DNA of 64,000 bases from the NCBI RefSeq assembly GCF_030160015.1, contig NZ_BSNN01000004.1:248001-312000 (forward strand), read 5' to 3'. A model generated the notes under the pieces. The model had not been told where the DNA came from. It saw nothing but the letters and a program-made list of their open reading frames with translations, and did not search any database. This DNA is from Amylibacter marinus. GTDB taxonomy: Bacteria; Pseudomonadota; Alphaproteobacteria; Rhodobacterales; Rhodobacteraceae. Positions 46,320-54,863 of the stretch are shown piece by piece. The translations under genes were made by a program, and so were the position numbers. Position 1 is the first letter of the stretch. Every line of letters begins with the position of its first letter.

Positions 46320-47342
46320 TTAGCCTTTTTTCAAAATACGACGGCCGTACAGCTCTGCGATTTGAACGGCATTTAGCGCCGCCCCTTTGCGCAGGTTATC
46401 CGAAACACACCATAGGTTGATGCCGTTATCGATGGTGCTGTCTTGGCGTATACGGCTGATGTATGTAGCAAATTCGCCCACACATTCCGCAGGTGTCACA
46501 TAGCCGCCATCTTCGCGTTTATCCACGACCATGATCCCAGGTGCAGTGCGCAGGATTTCGCGGGCTTCATCTTCGTCCAAGAATTCCTCAAATTCGATGT
46601 TGATGGATTCAGAGTGCCCAACAAAGACCGGTACCCGTACACATGTGGCGGTTACCTTGATCGCCGGATCGACGATTTTCTTGGTCTCGGCCACCATTTT
46701 CCACTCTTCTTTCGTTGTGCCATCTTCCATGAACACATCGATATGCGGAATCACATTAAATGCGATCTCTTTAGGGTAAACCTTGGCTTCTACCTCTTGA
46801 CCGGGAACATATTTACCTTTGGTCTGGTTCCACAGCTCGTCAATCGCCTCTTTGCCAGAGCCAGAAACAGACTGATATGTAGAAACCACCACGCGCTTGA
46901 TCTTGGCGCGGTCATGCAATGGCTTCAGCGCCACAACCATCTGTGCCGTAGAACAGTTGGGATTAGCGATAATGTTTTTCTTTGAGTACAGCTCGATATC
47001 GTCGGGATTACACTCTGGTACAATCAACGGCACCTCTGGATCATAGCGATACAAAGAACTGTTATCGATAACCACACAGCCGGCTTTGGCGGCCTTGGGT
47101 GCGTATTCCTTGGTGGCGGTTGAACCGACAGCAAATAAGGCAATATCCCATCCCGTAAAGTCAAAGGTGTCCAAGTCCTTCGTCTTATACGTCTTGTCGC
47201 CTAACATGCATTCCGTACCCAGTGACTTGCGGCTGGCAAGCACTTCTAGTTCTTCGATCGGAAACTGGCGTTCATCCAGTATATTCAGCATTTCGCGGCC
47301 TACATTCCCTGTAGCACCCACGACAACAACGCGGTAACCCAT
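46320..47342 (-). CDS. asd: Aspartate-semialdehyde dehydrogenase
   Basis: 340 aa NADPH enzyme that reduces aspartyl phosphate in the path to lysine, DAP, threonine and methionine. The Rossmann motif VVGATGNVGREML is at the N-terminus, catalytic Cys130 in NPNCSTAQM, and the active-site His in the RVPVFVGHSESI segment. AGGAG precedes the ATG. Confidence 0.96.
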   Translation of the reverse strand: MGYRVVVVGATGNVGREMLNILDERQFPIEELEVLASRKSLGTECMLGDKTYKTKDLDTFDFTGWDIALFAVGSTATKEYAPKAAKAGCVVIDNSSLYRYDPEVPLIVPECNPDDIELYSKKNIIANPNCSTAQMVVALKPLHDRAKIKRVVVSTYQSVSGSGKEAIDELWNQTKGKYVPGQEVEAKVYPKEIAFNVIPHIDVFMEDGTTKEEWKMVAETKKIVDPAIKVTATCVRVPVFVGHSESINIEFEEFLDEDEAREILRTAPGIMVVDKREDGGYVTPAECVGEFATYISRIRQDSTIDNGINLWCVSDNLRKGAALNAVQIAELYGRRILKKG

Positions 47343-47410
47343 TTTAGGTCTCCTAAAGTTAAAGTTTGGACAAGTCCGTAAGGACAGCGCCTCTTACCCG
47401 CTGTTTCAGC

Positions 47411-47443
47411 AAAAGAAAAGAGCCCGCGGCGGCAACGCGCAGG
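47411..47443 (-). terminator. Weak terminator after the KpsS-like gene
   Basis: Read leftward, CCTGCG and CGCGGG can pair across a 9-base loop and are followed by CTCTTTTCTTTT. It lies between the KpsS-like gene and asd. Confidence 0.4.
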
Positions 47444-47481
47444 ATAGCGTAAGAAATCAGCCAATTTGGCATCAAATGATG

Positions 47482-48606
47482 CTATTCTGCCAGCCTTTTT
47501 AAAACGATATTGTGATTCAGATGCCACTTTCCCGCCGCATCTGGCGCCCAATCGGGGTAATATTCATTCAGCAAATAATTCAGATAGGCACTGCGCAGTG
47601 TGGGGTCTGTCTTCAGCTGTGCAACAGAGGCCAATAAATCTGCCAAACTCTGCGCAGAATCGGCACAATGGACTAGCGGGGAAAACCCATAAAAGGCCTG
47701 CCCCAGCGTGATCACAGGTTTTTCAAAAAACATAGCCTCTAACCCCACTGACGAATTTATCGTCAGCACCGCCCCCGATTTTTCAACCTGTTCAAAGGTG
47801 TCTGTCTGGTTATCCACACGTATGCGGCCATGGCTGTTCTCTGCCATTTCGCGCAACATTACCCCAAAGGATACATCCGATGACGGGTGCTCTTTTATCC
47901 GCAAATGCCAGCCCTCGGGCAGATGCGCGGCACTGCGCGCCAGAACATCTAGCATGTTTTCCACGCTCTGAACCCAGCCCCCAAACACACGAATTTGCGT
48001 ATCACTGGGCACCTGTAGGGGGATAAACACAAACCGCTCGTCTTTGCTCAGCGTATCAGTAAGGCCCGATTGATACCCGGCGCGGGCTTTGCGCGCTGTG
48101 ATGTTTTGCTTGGCCTTGCGCCAGTGCAGGTCGATAGTGCCCCTATGCTCCTTGGCCCATCGGATGTAAAAATCGGCATTGCGCGGCAAGCTGTTGGTGT
48201 AATTCAGCCCCTGGCGATCCAGCGATAACTTGCCCGGTAGCGGCGCATGTTCCACATACAGGCACCGCGCCCCCGCATCTTGCGCCCCCATCATAAAGGC
48301 TCGCCGCGATCCCTTTAGGCCATTCCAACTGAGTGCCGTTTGGCCCCGATGGGCGCTAAAATAGCGGCGCGCGCCATTATACTGCCACTGTAGCACCTTG
48401 CGTTTTAGCGCCCTTAGCAATGGGTTTTTCGCAGGCTTGGTGGCCGACGACAGCGCCAATTCGGCGCGCGCATTGGTTTCGGGATATGGGGTGAAGGATA
48501 GAAAGGGCATGCGCCGTATGCGCGCCGAGCCCACCGCAGAAACAGCCTCCAGCGCACGCCGCTTGCTGGCCTTGGATTCGTTATAGACGCAAAAAACCTC
48601 AGCCAT
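47482..48606 (-). CDS. Capsular polysaccharide synthesis/export protein, KpsS-like
   Basis: 374 aa. The C-terminal half reads PEGWHLRIKEHPSSDVSFG, SGAVLTINSSVGLEAMFFEKPVITLGQAFYG, a pattern of KpsC/KpsS (capsule beta-Kdo transferase type) enzymes; the N-terminal half has the FMMGAQDAGARCLYVEHAPLPG segment of the same group. It shares eight bases with the upstream glycosyltransferase. No export genes are nearby, so the product could be a capsule linker or another surface glycan. Confidence 0.78.
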   Translation of the reverse strand: MAEVFCVYNESKASKRRALEAVSAVGSARIRRMPFLSFTPYPETNARAELALSSATKPAKNPLLRALKRKVLQWQYNGARRYFSAHRGQTALSWNGLKGSRRAFMMGAQDAGARCLYVEHAPLPGKLSLDRQGLNYTNSLPRNADFYIRWAKEHRGTIDLHWRKAKQNITARKARAGYQSGLTDTLSKDERFVFIPLQVPSDTQIRVFGGWVQSVENMLDVLARSAAHLPEGWHLRIKEHPSSDVSFGVMLREMAENSHGRIRVDNQTDTFEQVEKSGAVLTINSSVGLEAMFFEKPVITLGQAFYGFSPLVHCADSAQSLADLLASVAQLKTDPTLRSAYLNYLLNEYYPDWAPDAAGKWHLNHNIVLKRLAE

Positions 48607-49540
48607 CTTGCTGGGCACGTTGCCAGAAATCAAAGGCGCATAGGTCTTCCACGGTATCTTGCTCTATCTGTGTGGCAATCAAGCGCACGCGGTCGTTGTG
48701 GCGCTGACCCGATGCACCAGAAACGCCCCCGCGCGCAATCTTGGCATCCAGCTCTGCCTTGGAAAACGTGTAGTAATGGTTCAATTGCAGGCGTGTATCA
48801 GACAGAAAGCTGGCCTTTTTACGCAGTTTATTATGGGCAGATACGCCCTGATCATTCACCGACTGTGCGCCCATGTCTGTGGTTTCGAATTTATGAACCG
48901 CCACCATATTCACCTTGCACGGATCAACGATGCACTTAAAGTTTAGAAACCCCATGCCCTTGGCCAGCGGGTTTGCTGCGCGGTTTTTATACTGTGCGAT
49001 GGTCAACCCCTCTGGGGGGTCTTGGTGCCCATTAAACCCATACATCGTCCAGCTCAGCGAGATATTGGAATAGCGGTTCAGAGGCTCTAGCGCCTCTAAC
49101 AGTGTATTGCCGATCTTTGGCACCAGAAATTCATCGATATCGATGAAGGTCATCCATCTGTAATCTGCCCCAAAGGTGGATATCGCATGGCAATAGGCCA
49201 ATACCTGACGGGGCAGGATCAGGCCCGTCTTGGCGTCTTGTGTATCCATTTGCCATGGAATAAGTGTTAGCATCTCTGCCGAAAGGCACTCGTGTAATAA
49301 CGCCACTGTATTATCTGTGCTTAGGTTATCGTAAATGATAAAATGGCGCACACCCGCCGCGCGGTGGAATTGCACCCACTCGACAATATGCTTGGCCTCA
49401 TCCTTTAGGATGGCAACAATGGCGATCCCATGGCGGTCGGGCGCGGCTGTTGGGGGCGTGATGCGAATACGCTCGGCGCGCGCAGCCTTCTTGCGTCGGG
49501 AAAAAAGTTTAGAAATCATCATGCGGCCTTTCATATTCAT
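48599..49540 (-). CDS. Glycosyltransferase family 92-like protein
   Basis: 313 aa from ATG 49540; ATG 49519 or 49522 also have a ribosome site (AAAGG) and are possible starts. The GT-A core has IVAILKDEAKHIVEWVQFHRAAGVRHFIIYDN, then the metal motif FIDIDEFLVP, and an ending with QLNHYYTFSKAEL, as in DUF23/GT92 proteins. Basic N-terminus (RRKKAARAER) suggests membrane attachment. It forms an overlapping pair with the KpsS-like gene. Confidence 0.82.
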   Translation of the reverse strand: MNMKGRMMISKLFSRRKKAARAERIRITPPTAAPDRHGIAIVAILKDEAKHIVEWVQFHRAAGVRHFIIYDNLSTDNTVALLHECLSAEMLTLIPWQMDTQDAKTGLILPRQVLAYCHAISTFGADYRWMTFIDIDEFLVPKIGNTLLEALEPLNRYSNISLSWTMYGFNGHQDPPEGLTIAQYKNRAANPLAKGMGFLNFKCIVDPCKVNMVAVHKFETTDMGAQSVNDQGVSAHNKLRKKASFLSDTRLQLNHYYTFSKAELDAKIARGGVSGASGQRHNDRVRLIATQIEQDTVEDLCAFDFWQRAQQDG

Positions 49541-49698
49541 TCTACGATCCCAAGAGGCACCCGAACCCACAGTCACAGATCACAGTAATGCACATACCCC
49601 CAAGAATATAGCCTGCACATAGAAGTGCACGACACCTACTGTGGCCCCCTCCCAATTATGGCCCATCTTGCCCAAATGCCAGTAGATTCTAGAAGTGC

Positions 49699-49712
49699 TT
49701 GACCTTTATCAA
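49699..49712 (+). promoter_or_regulatory. FNR-like box
   Basis: TTGAC-CTTT-ATCAA matches the FNR/FnrL consensus TTGAT-N4-ATCAA at nine of ten fixed positions. It is centred about 49 bases before the ATG of the secreted protein gene at 49755. Confidence 0.4.
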
Positions 49713-49754
49713 CCCAGCGCACAAATTCACCCCAAAAGTACAGGATCAAACCCC

Positions 49755-50102
49755 ATGAAATATCTCATCGCATTCATATTATTCGCCGCACCCAGCTTTG
49801 CATCCCCCCCAGAGGTGGTAGACGCAACAGCCAGCAAATCAGGCAGTGGCTGGTCGTTTTCCGTAACCCTTGCGCATCCTGATACTGGCTGGGATCACTA
49901 TGCCGATGGTTGGGGCGTATATAGCCCAGATGGAACAGAGCTAGGGTACCGCACCCTGCACCACCCTCATGTGGAAGAGCAGCCCTTTACCCGATCTTTG
50001 GGTGGCGTTTCTATCCCCGAGGGTACAGAATTCGTATTAATCCGCCCGCGCTGCAACGAAACAGGTGATGGTGCTGATTTCAAATTGCAGCTGGCAAAAT
50101 AA
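49755..50102 (+). CDS. Small secreted protein of unknown function
   Basis: 115 aa. A signal peptide (MKYLIAFILFAAPSFA-SPP) is followed by a beta-rich domain: SKSGSGWSFSVTLAHPDTGWDHYADGW, then YRTLHHPHVEEQPFTRSLGGVSIPEGTEFVLIRP. Aromatic and His residues are frequent in the middle, which could be a metal site. Not recognised to a named family. A possible FNR box lies upstream and the leuB terminator overlaps its end. No partner gene on its strand. Confidence 0.8.
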   Translation: MKYLIAFILFAAPSFASPPEVVDATASKSGSGWSFSVTLAHPDTGWDHYADGWGVYSPDGTELGYRTLHHPHVEEQPFTRSLGGVSIPEGTEFVLIRPRCNETGDGADFKLQLAK

Positions 50103-50124
50103 AAGGCGGGCCAAAAGACCCGCC
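50098..50124 (-). terminator. Rho-independent terminator of leuB
   Basis: GGCGGG and CCCGCC pair across an 8-base loop; read leftward the stem is followed by TTTTATTTT. It lies 24 bases after leuB and overlaps the last bases of the convergent gene. Confidence 0.85.
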
Positions 50125-50147
50125 CTTAGGTGTAGAATTGGGGGCGC

Positions 50148-51251
50148 TTAAGACGCCGCCAATTCCGCAATAATCGCATCGCCCATGGCCTTGCACCCTA
50201 CAGGCGTCCCACCGTCGGCTTGCATTAAATCACCGGTTCTGATGCCCTTGGCAAGAACCTGTTCGACCGCTGTTTCCAGCAATGTAGCCGCATCGCCTTC
50301 ATCAAAACTATAGCGCAATGCCATGGCAAAGCTGAGGATACAGGCGCTGGGGTTTGCCTTGTCCTGACCCATGATATCAGGTGCAGAACCGTGAACGGGT
50401 TCGTACATCGCCTTGGGGCGGCCATTTTCCATAGGTGCACCCAAAGAGGCAGAGGGCAACATGCCCAGTGATCCCGTCAGCATTGCCGCCGTATCAGATA
50501 GCAAATCACCGAACAGGTTGTCTGTTAGGATCACATCAAACTGTTTGGGCGCGCGAACCAATTGCATCGCACCAGCGTCTGCATACATGTGAGATAATTC
50601 AACATCCGCATAATCTGCCTGATGTACCTCTGTCACCACATCGCGCCACAGGATGCCGCTTTCCATCACGTTGGCTTTTTCCATCGAACAAACTTTGTTG
50701 TTGCGGCGACGGGCCAATTCAAATGCGCTGCGGGCAACGCGATCAATTTCGGATTCTGTATAGCGCTGCGTGTTGATACCAACGCGCTGGTTATCTTCGG
50801 TAAAGATACCGCGTGGTTCGCCAAAATACGACCCAGATGTTAGCTCGCGCACGATCATGATATCAAGGCCAGCAACCAGATCTTTCTTTAGCGACGAGAA
50901 ATCAGCCAGTGCATCAAAACACTGCGCAGGGCGTAGGTTTGAAAACAAATCCATTTCTTTGCGCAGGCGCAACAGGCCCCGCTCTGGCTTAACTGCGAAA
51001 TCCAGATCATCGTATTTTGGGCCGCCAACCGCACCCAGCAAAACCGCATCCACCTCTTGGGCTTTGGCCATAGTTGCATCCGTTAGAGGCGTGCCATGTG
51101 CATCATAAGCGGCACCGCCTACCAGATCTTCGCTGACATCAAATTTTAGGTCGCGGTTTTCGCCGAACCAGTCGATGATCTTGCGCACCTCTGCCATAAC
51201 TTCTTGGCCAATACCGTCGCCCGGTAGAATAAGTAGTGAAGGATTGCTCAT
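50148..51251 (-). CDS. leuB: 3-isopropylmalate dehydrogenase
   Basis: 367 aa NAD enzyme of leucine synthesis. [37 protein letters not shown] and the substrate-binding [15 protein letters not shown] are all present. Last gene of the leu region, 73 bases after the membrane protein gene on the same strand. Confidence 0.96.
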   Translation of the reverse strand: MSNPSLLILPGDGIGQEVMAEVRKIIDWFGENRDLKFDVSEDLVGGAAYDAHGTPLTDATMAKAQEVDAVLLGAVGGPKYDDLDFAVKPERGLLRLRKEMDLFSNLRPAQCFDALADFSSLKKDLVAGLDIMIVRELTSGSYFGEPRGIFTEDNQRVGINTQRYTESEIDRVARSAFELARRRNNKVCSMEKANVMESGILWRDVVTEVHQADYADVELSHMYADAGAMQLVRAPKQFDVILTDNLFGDLLSDTAAMLTGSLGMLPSASLGAPMENGRPKAMYEPVHGSAPDIMGQDKANPSACILSFAMALRYSFDEGDAATLLETAVEQVLAKGIRTGDLMQADGGTPVGCKAMGDAIIAELAAS

Positions 51252-51324
51252 GGAAATTCCCCTTGTGAATAAGTTGGGAATTTCCTACTGCCCCCGCCCG
51301 CAATGGTCAAGGCGGCATATCCGC

Positions 51325-52122
51325 CTAGAACTTGCGCAGGTTTTCCGCTAAAAATGCCAGCTTCAGCAATGCAATGGTACGCACCAAGGCCATGGCGGGA
51401 ATAACCGCCCAGAAAAACACAATCCAAAAGGACGTCAGCGGGCTGTTGGAATAATCCAACCCCAGATAAACCCGCCCAAACCCGATGAAAAACGGCAGAA
51501 TAAACGGCAAAGAGATCGCCAAGGTAAAGCTTAGGATCGCGATCCGGCTCATGCTGACGGCAGCGCGTTGGCCCGCACGCACGCTAAAGCTGGGCATATT
51601 GGGCCACAGATTAAATCCATCTTGGCTAAGCGGCCAAGGCCCTGTCCACAGCCACACCCCAATGAAACAGCAAGAGAAAATAGAAACCAGTAACGCAAAT
51701 GATGCGATATTGTGCATGTTGTGCCCAACAGCACCCGTGCCATAATTCATGGCCTGATCCAGTAAATCAACAGGGCTAAGCCAACCGCTGAACATCCGCC
51801 CTGACATGGCCTCTAGCCATCCCAAAACCCCAGACACCTCTTGTAGGACAAGCCCATCGCGCACACCACGCGCCACAACCAACGTCAGCGTAATAACCAC
51901 CAAAAACCGCAGGCGATTATAAGGCGACGCATAGCGGAATTCTAGAACTGCGGGCACCTCGACCAGATATTCAGCAAAGATCACGGAAGATGCGAAAACC
52001 GCCAAAACAATGCTGAATAGGCTGATATCACCAAAGCCGCTGGTCAACATAGCTGTGGGCATTAGAATGGTAAGAAACACCAAACCTGCCCGTATAGTCG
52101 CACCCAATAAGCGCAGTAACAT
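51325..52122 (-). CDS. Integral membrane protein of unknown function (leu cluster)
   Basis: 265 aa with about six hydrophobic helices. The start ATG 52122 has a very strong GGAGGGG seven bases upstream; a longer frame to 52206 is not supported. No motif I recognise. It lies between leuD (with a terminator) and leuB, and an extended -10 (TGGTATATT) occurs upstream, so it may drive its own transcript into leuB. Conserved interleaving of such genes with leu genes is usual in Rhodobacterales as I recall. Confidence 0.75.
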   Translation of the reverse strand: MLLRLLGATIRAGLVFLTILMPTAMLTSGFGDISLFSIVLAVFASSVIFAEYLVEVPAVLEFRYASPYNRLRFLVVITLTLVVARGVRDGLVLQEVSGVLGWLEAMSGRMFSGWLSPVDLLDQAMNYGTGAVGHNMHNIASFALLVSIFSCCFIGVWLWTGPWPLSQDGFNLWPNMPSFSVRAGQRAAVSMSRIAILSFTLAISLPFILPFFIGFGRVYLGLDYSNSPLTSFWIVFFWAVIPAMALVRTIALLKLAFLAENLRKF

Positions 52123-52226
52123 AACCCCTCCACCCAGTCGGCGTGAAAATACGCAGAGACCCAAACCACACCCATGGCTCAGGTCACTTTTGCAGGAATA
52201 TACCAAAATTAGTTAATATTTCCAGT

Positions 52227-52251
52227 AAAAAGGGCCGGCACTGGCCAGCCC
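52227..52251 (-). terminator. Rho-independent terminator of leuD
   Basis: Read leftward, GGGCTGGC and GCCGGCCC form an 8-bp stem (one T-G pair) with loop CAGT, followed by TTTTT. It lies 20 bases after leuD and separates leuC-leuD from the membrane-protein/leuB unit. Confidence 0.9.
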
Positions 52252-52270
52252 ATCTATCATCTGCGCAGAC

Positions 52271-52882
52271 CTATAGCCAAGGCGCCTTGGCGGCCTGTTC
52301 AGCCTCAAAGGCATCGATGGCGTCGATTTTTTGGTAGGTCAGGCCGATATCATCTAACCCATTTAGCAAGCAATGCTTCTTGAATGCATCTACCTCAAAC
52401 GAAAATTCCTCGCCGTCGGATGTGGTTACAATCTGTGATTCTAGATCCACGGTCATACGCGCGTTGGCGCCTTTTTCCGCATCCTGCATCAACACATCCA
52501 CCACCTCTTGGGGCATCACAATCGGCAGGATGCCGTTTTTAAAGCTGTTGTTGAAAAAGATATCGGCAAAGCTGGTGGAAATAATGCACTTGATACCAAA
52601 ATCCGCAATCGCCCAAGGCGCATGTTCGCGCGATGATCCACAGCCAAAGTTATCACCAGCAATCAGAATTGACGCATCGCGGTACTGGGGCTTGTTCAAC
52701 ACGAAATCAGGGATTTCAGTGCCATCACGGTTAAAACGCATCTCGTCAAACAGGTTTTTTCCAAAACCAGTGCGCGCGATTGATTTCAAAAACACCTTCG
52801 GGATGATCATATCGGTGTCGATGTTCACCAGTGGCATCGGTGCGGCGATACCTGTTAGTTTTTCATATTTTTCCATTGTCAT
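52271..52882 (-). CDS. leuD: 3-isopropylmalate dehydratase small subunit
   Basis: 203 aa. [40 protein letters not shown] and [25 protein letters not shown] match the LeuD swivel domain that completes the isomerase with LeuC. It is 13 bases after the zinc-ribbon gene. Confidence 0.96.
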   Translation of the reverse strand: MTMEKYEKLTGIAAPMPLVNIDTDMIIPKVFLKSIARTGFGKNLFDEMRFNRDGTEIPDFVLNKPQYRDASILIAGDNFGCGSSREHAPWAIADFGIKCIISTSFADIFFNNSFKNGILPIVMPQEVVDVLMQDAEKGANARMTVDLESQIVTTSDGEEFSFEVDAFKKHCLLNGLDDIGLTYQKIDAIDAFEAEQAAKAPWL

Positions 52883-52895
52883 AGGTCTCCTTAAC

Positions 52896-53198
52896 CTAGT
52901 CGAAAATATCTTCGATTTCGTCCCAAATATCCTCGAAAAAGTCTTCGAAAATATCGCTCAGCGGCTTGCGCTTGCGGGACGGTTTTTTCTTCTTGTTATA
53001 GGGCGTATAGCTTGGGGTGGGTTTCACCCCTGTGCGGCGGGCCGGTGATCGAGATGAGATTTTCATTGGTTTCATCTCGCCCAGCGGTGCTGCACATCCG
53101 GCACAAGCTAGCTCGTGATGGCCCGTCAATTCGCGCAGTTTCAAAACCGCGCGCAATCCACAGAAACTACAGGTCGCTATCTTGATCGAATCCGGCAA
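52896..53198 (-). CDS. Small zinc-ribbon-like protein between leuC and leuD
   Basis: 100 aa. Two Cys pairs, CSFCG and CAGC, 23 residues apart make a zinc ribbon; a Lys/Arg-rich middle ([12 protein letters not shown]) leads to an acidic Asp/Glu/Phe/Trp C-terminus ([18 protein letters not shown]). Charge-segregated proteins of this form may bind nucleic acid or a protein partner. It sits 10 bases after leuC and 13 before leuD. Family not recognised; role unknown. Confidence 0.78.
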   Translation of the reverse strand: MPDSIKIATCSFCGLRAVLKLRELTGHHELACAGCAAPLGEMKPMKISSRSPARRTGVKPTPSYTPYNKKKKPSRKRKPLSDIFEDFFEDIWDEIEDIFD

Positions 53199-53208
53199 AC
53201 AATTGCTC

Positions 53209-54618
53209 CTAGGTTAGCGTGCGAACATCGGTCAATTTACCAGTGATCGCCGCCGCCGCGGCCATGGCTGGCGAGACCAAATGCGTACGGCCCTTATAAC
53301 CCTGACGCCCCTCAAAATTCCGATTAGAGGTCGAGGCACAGCGCTCATGCTCGGCCAGCTGATCTGGATTCATGGCCAAACACATAGAACAACCCGCCAT
53401 ACGCCATTCAAATCCAGCGTCTTTGAAAATGTCCGCTAGACCCTCTTCTTCTGCTTGGGCACGTACCAAACCAGATCCTGGCACAACCATTGCCCGCAGA
53501 CCGTCTTTGATTTTCTTACCCTTCAGGATTTCCGCGGCGGCGCGCAGATCTTCGATACGGCCATTGGTACAGGATCCGATAAATACCGTATCAATCGCGA
53601 TATCCGTTAGCTTTTGCCCGGGTGTTAGGCCCATATAATCCAGCGAACGCTGAGCGGCCGCAACCTTGCCACCCTCGAAATCATCTGCGCTTGGAACAGT
53701 AGCGGTAATTGGCAACACATCTTCAGGCGATGTGCCCCATGTGACCACTGGCTGAATATCCTCGCCCTTTAGGGTGACGACCAGATCAAATTCTGCACCC
53801 TCGTCGGTATACAGTGTTTTCCAGTTTTCAAGCGCCGCGTCCCAGTCGGCACCTTTGGGTGCATTTGGACGGCCCTTACAATATGCAAACGTCGTTTCAT
53901 CGGGTGCGATTAGCCCAGCACGCGCGCCACCCTCGATGGCCATGTTACAGACGGTCATGCGACCCTCCATAGACAGGTCGCGAATTGCTTCGCCGCAATA
54001 CTCGATCACATAGCCCGTACCGCCGGCAGTGCCGGTTTCCCCGATCACAGCCAATGTAATATCCTTGGCCGTAACACCTGGTTTCAACTTGCCGGTGATT
54101 TCCACCTTCATGTTTTTTGATTTCTTTTGGATCAGCGTTTGGGTTGCCAAAACATGTTCAACCTCTGATGTGCCAATACCATGGGCCAGCGCACCAAAGG
54201 CGCCGTGGGTGGCGGTGTGGCTATCGCCGCATACCACAGTCATGCCCGGCAATGTCCAGCCCTGCTCTGGGCCGACGATATGCACAATACCCTGACGCAC
54301 GTCAGACACAGGGTAATAGTGCACGCCGAATTCTTTGGCGTTGGTATCCAGCGCATTCACCTGAATGCGGCTTTCTTCGGTCATGGTGGCAGGATCTGCA
54401 CGATCCAGTGTGGTGGGCACGTTGTGATCAGGTACCGCGATTGTTTTATGGGGTGCGCGTACCTTGCGCCCCGCGATACGCAGTCCCTCAAAGGCCTGTG
54501 CGGATGTTACTTCGTGTACCAGATGGCGGTCGATGTATAGCAAACATGTGCCGTCTTCTGCTTCGTGGGCTACGTGGGCATCCCAAATTTTATCATAGAG
54601 TGTTTTTGGTGCTGACAT
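53209..54618 (-). CDS. leuC: 3-isopropylmalate dehydratase large subunit
   Basis: 469 aa aconitase-superfamily subunit. The 4Fe-4S cysteines lie in [12 protein letters not shown] and [42 protein letters not shown] and the terminal [20 protein letters not shown] are also present. With LeuD it isomerises 2-isopropylmalate. AGGAG precedes the ATG. A structured leader lies upstream. Confidence 0.97.
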   Translation of the reverse strand: MSAPKTLYDKIWDAHVAHEAEDGTCLLYIDRHLVHEVTSAQAFEGLRIAGRKVRAPHKTIAVPDHNVPTTLDRADPATMTEESRIQVNALDTNAKEFGVHYYPVSDVRQGIVHIVGPEQGWTLPGMTVVCGDSHTATHGAFGALAHGIGTSEVEHVLATQTLIQKKSKNMKVEITGKLKPGVTAKDITLAVIGETGTAGGTGYVIEYCGEAIRDLSMEGRMTVCNMAIEGGARAGLIAPDETTFAYCKGRPNAPKGADWDAALENWKTLYTDEGAEFDLVVTLKGEDIQPVVTWGTSPEDVLPITATVPSADDFEGGKVAAAQRSLDYMGLTPGQKLTDIAIDTVFIGSCTNGRIEDLRAAAEILKGKKIKDGLRAMVVPGSGLVRAQAEEEGLADIFKDAGFEWRMAGCSMCLAMNPDQLAEHERCASTSNRNFEGRQGYKGRTHLVSPAMAAAAAITGKLTDVRTLT

Positions 54619-54660
54619 GATGAACTCCTGTCGCTTGGTGTTTTACTGTGGCTACTGAGA

Positions 54661-54778
54661 ATTGGGCAGGGGCTATCTGGCACGCAACAGGGTTACGAGC
54701 TCTGCATGGAATCTCCATGGCAGCCGTGTTTTATCATCCAAATCAATAATACGAGTCATACTGCCCAATACCCTGTTG
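54661..54778 (-). promoter_or_regulatory. Candidate structured leader of leuC: interleaved inverted repeats
   Basis: Read leftward: arm A CAACAGGGT (54778-54770), arm B ATTGGGCAG (54769-54761), then A' ACCCTGTTG (54693-54685) and B' CTGCCCAAT (54669-54661). The order A-B-A'-B' cannot nest, so it would form either a pseudoknot or alternative pairings. A hairpin TGCCATGGA-GAT-TCCATGCA (54722-54703) sits between. No T-run follows B'. Confidence 0.45.
54673..54759 (-). CDS. Possible leader ORF upstream of leuC
   Basis: ATG at 54759 opens a 28-codon frame, MTRIIDLDDKTRLPWRFHAE then LVTLLRAR, ending at TAG 54673. Leu codons CTG TTG fall exactly in repeat arm A' and the stop lies just before arm B'. 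Five of 28 residues are Leu. The ribosome site is poor. It could be an attenuator peptide for the leu genes, or chance. Confidence 0.3.
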   Translation of the reverse strand: MTRIIDLDDKTRLPWRFHAELVTLLRAR

Positions 54779-54863
54779 TCGCACAATCTTCAAGCGCAGC
54801 TTGGATCAAGCCCTTGCAGGACTGGGCCACGCGGCCTAATCTGCCCCAAAGCAGGAGATACCC

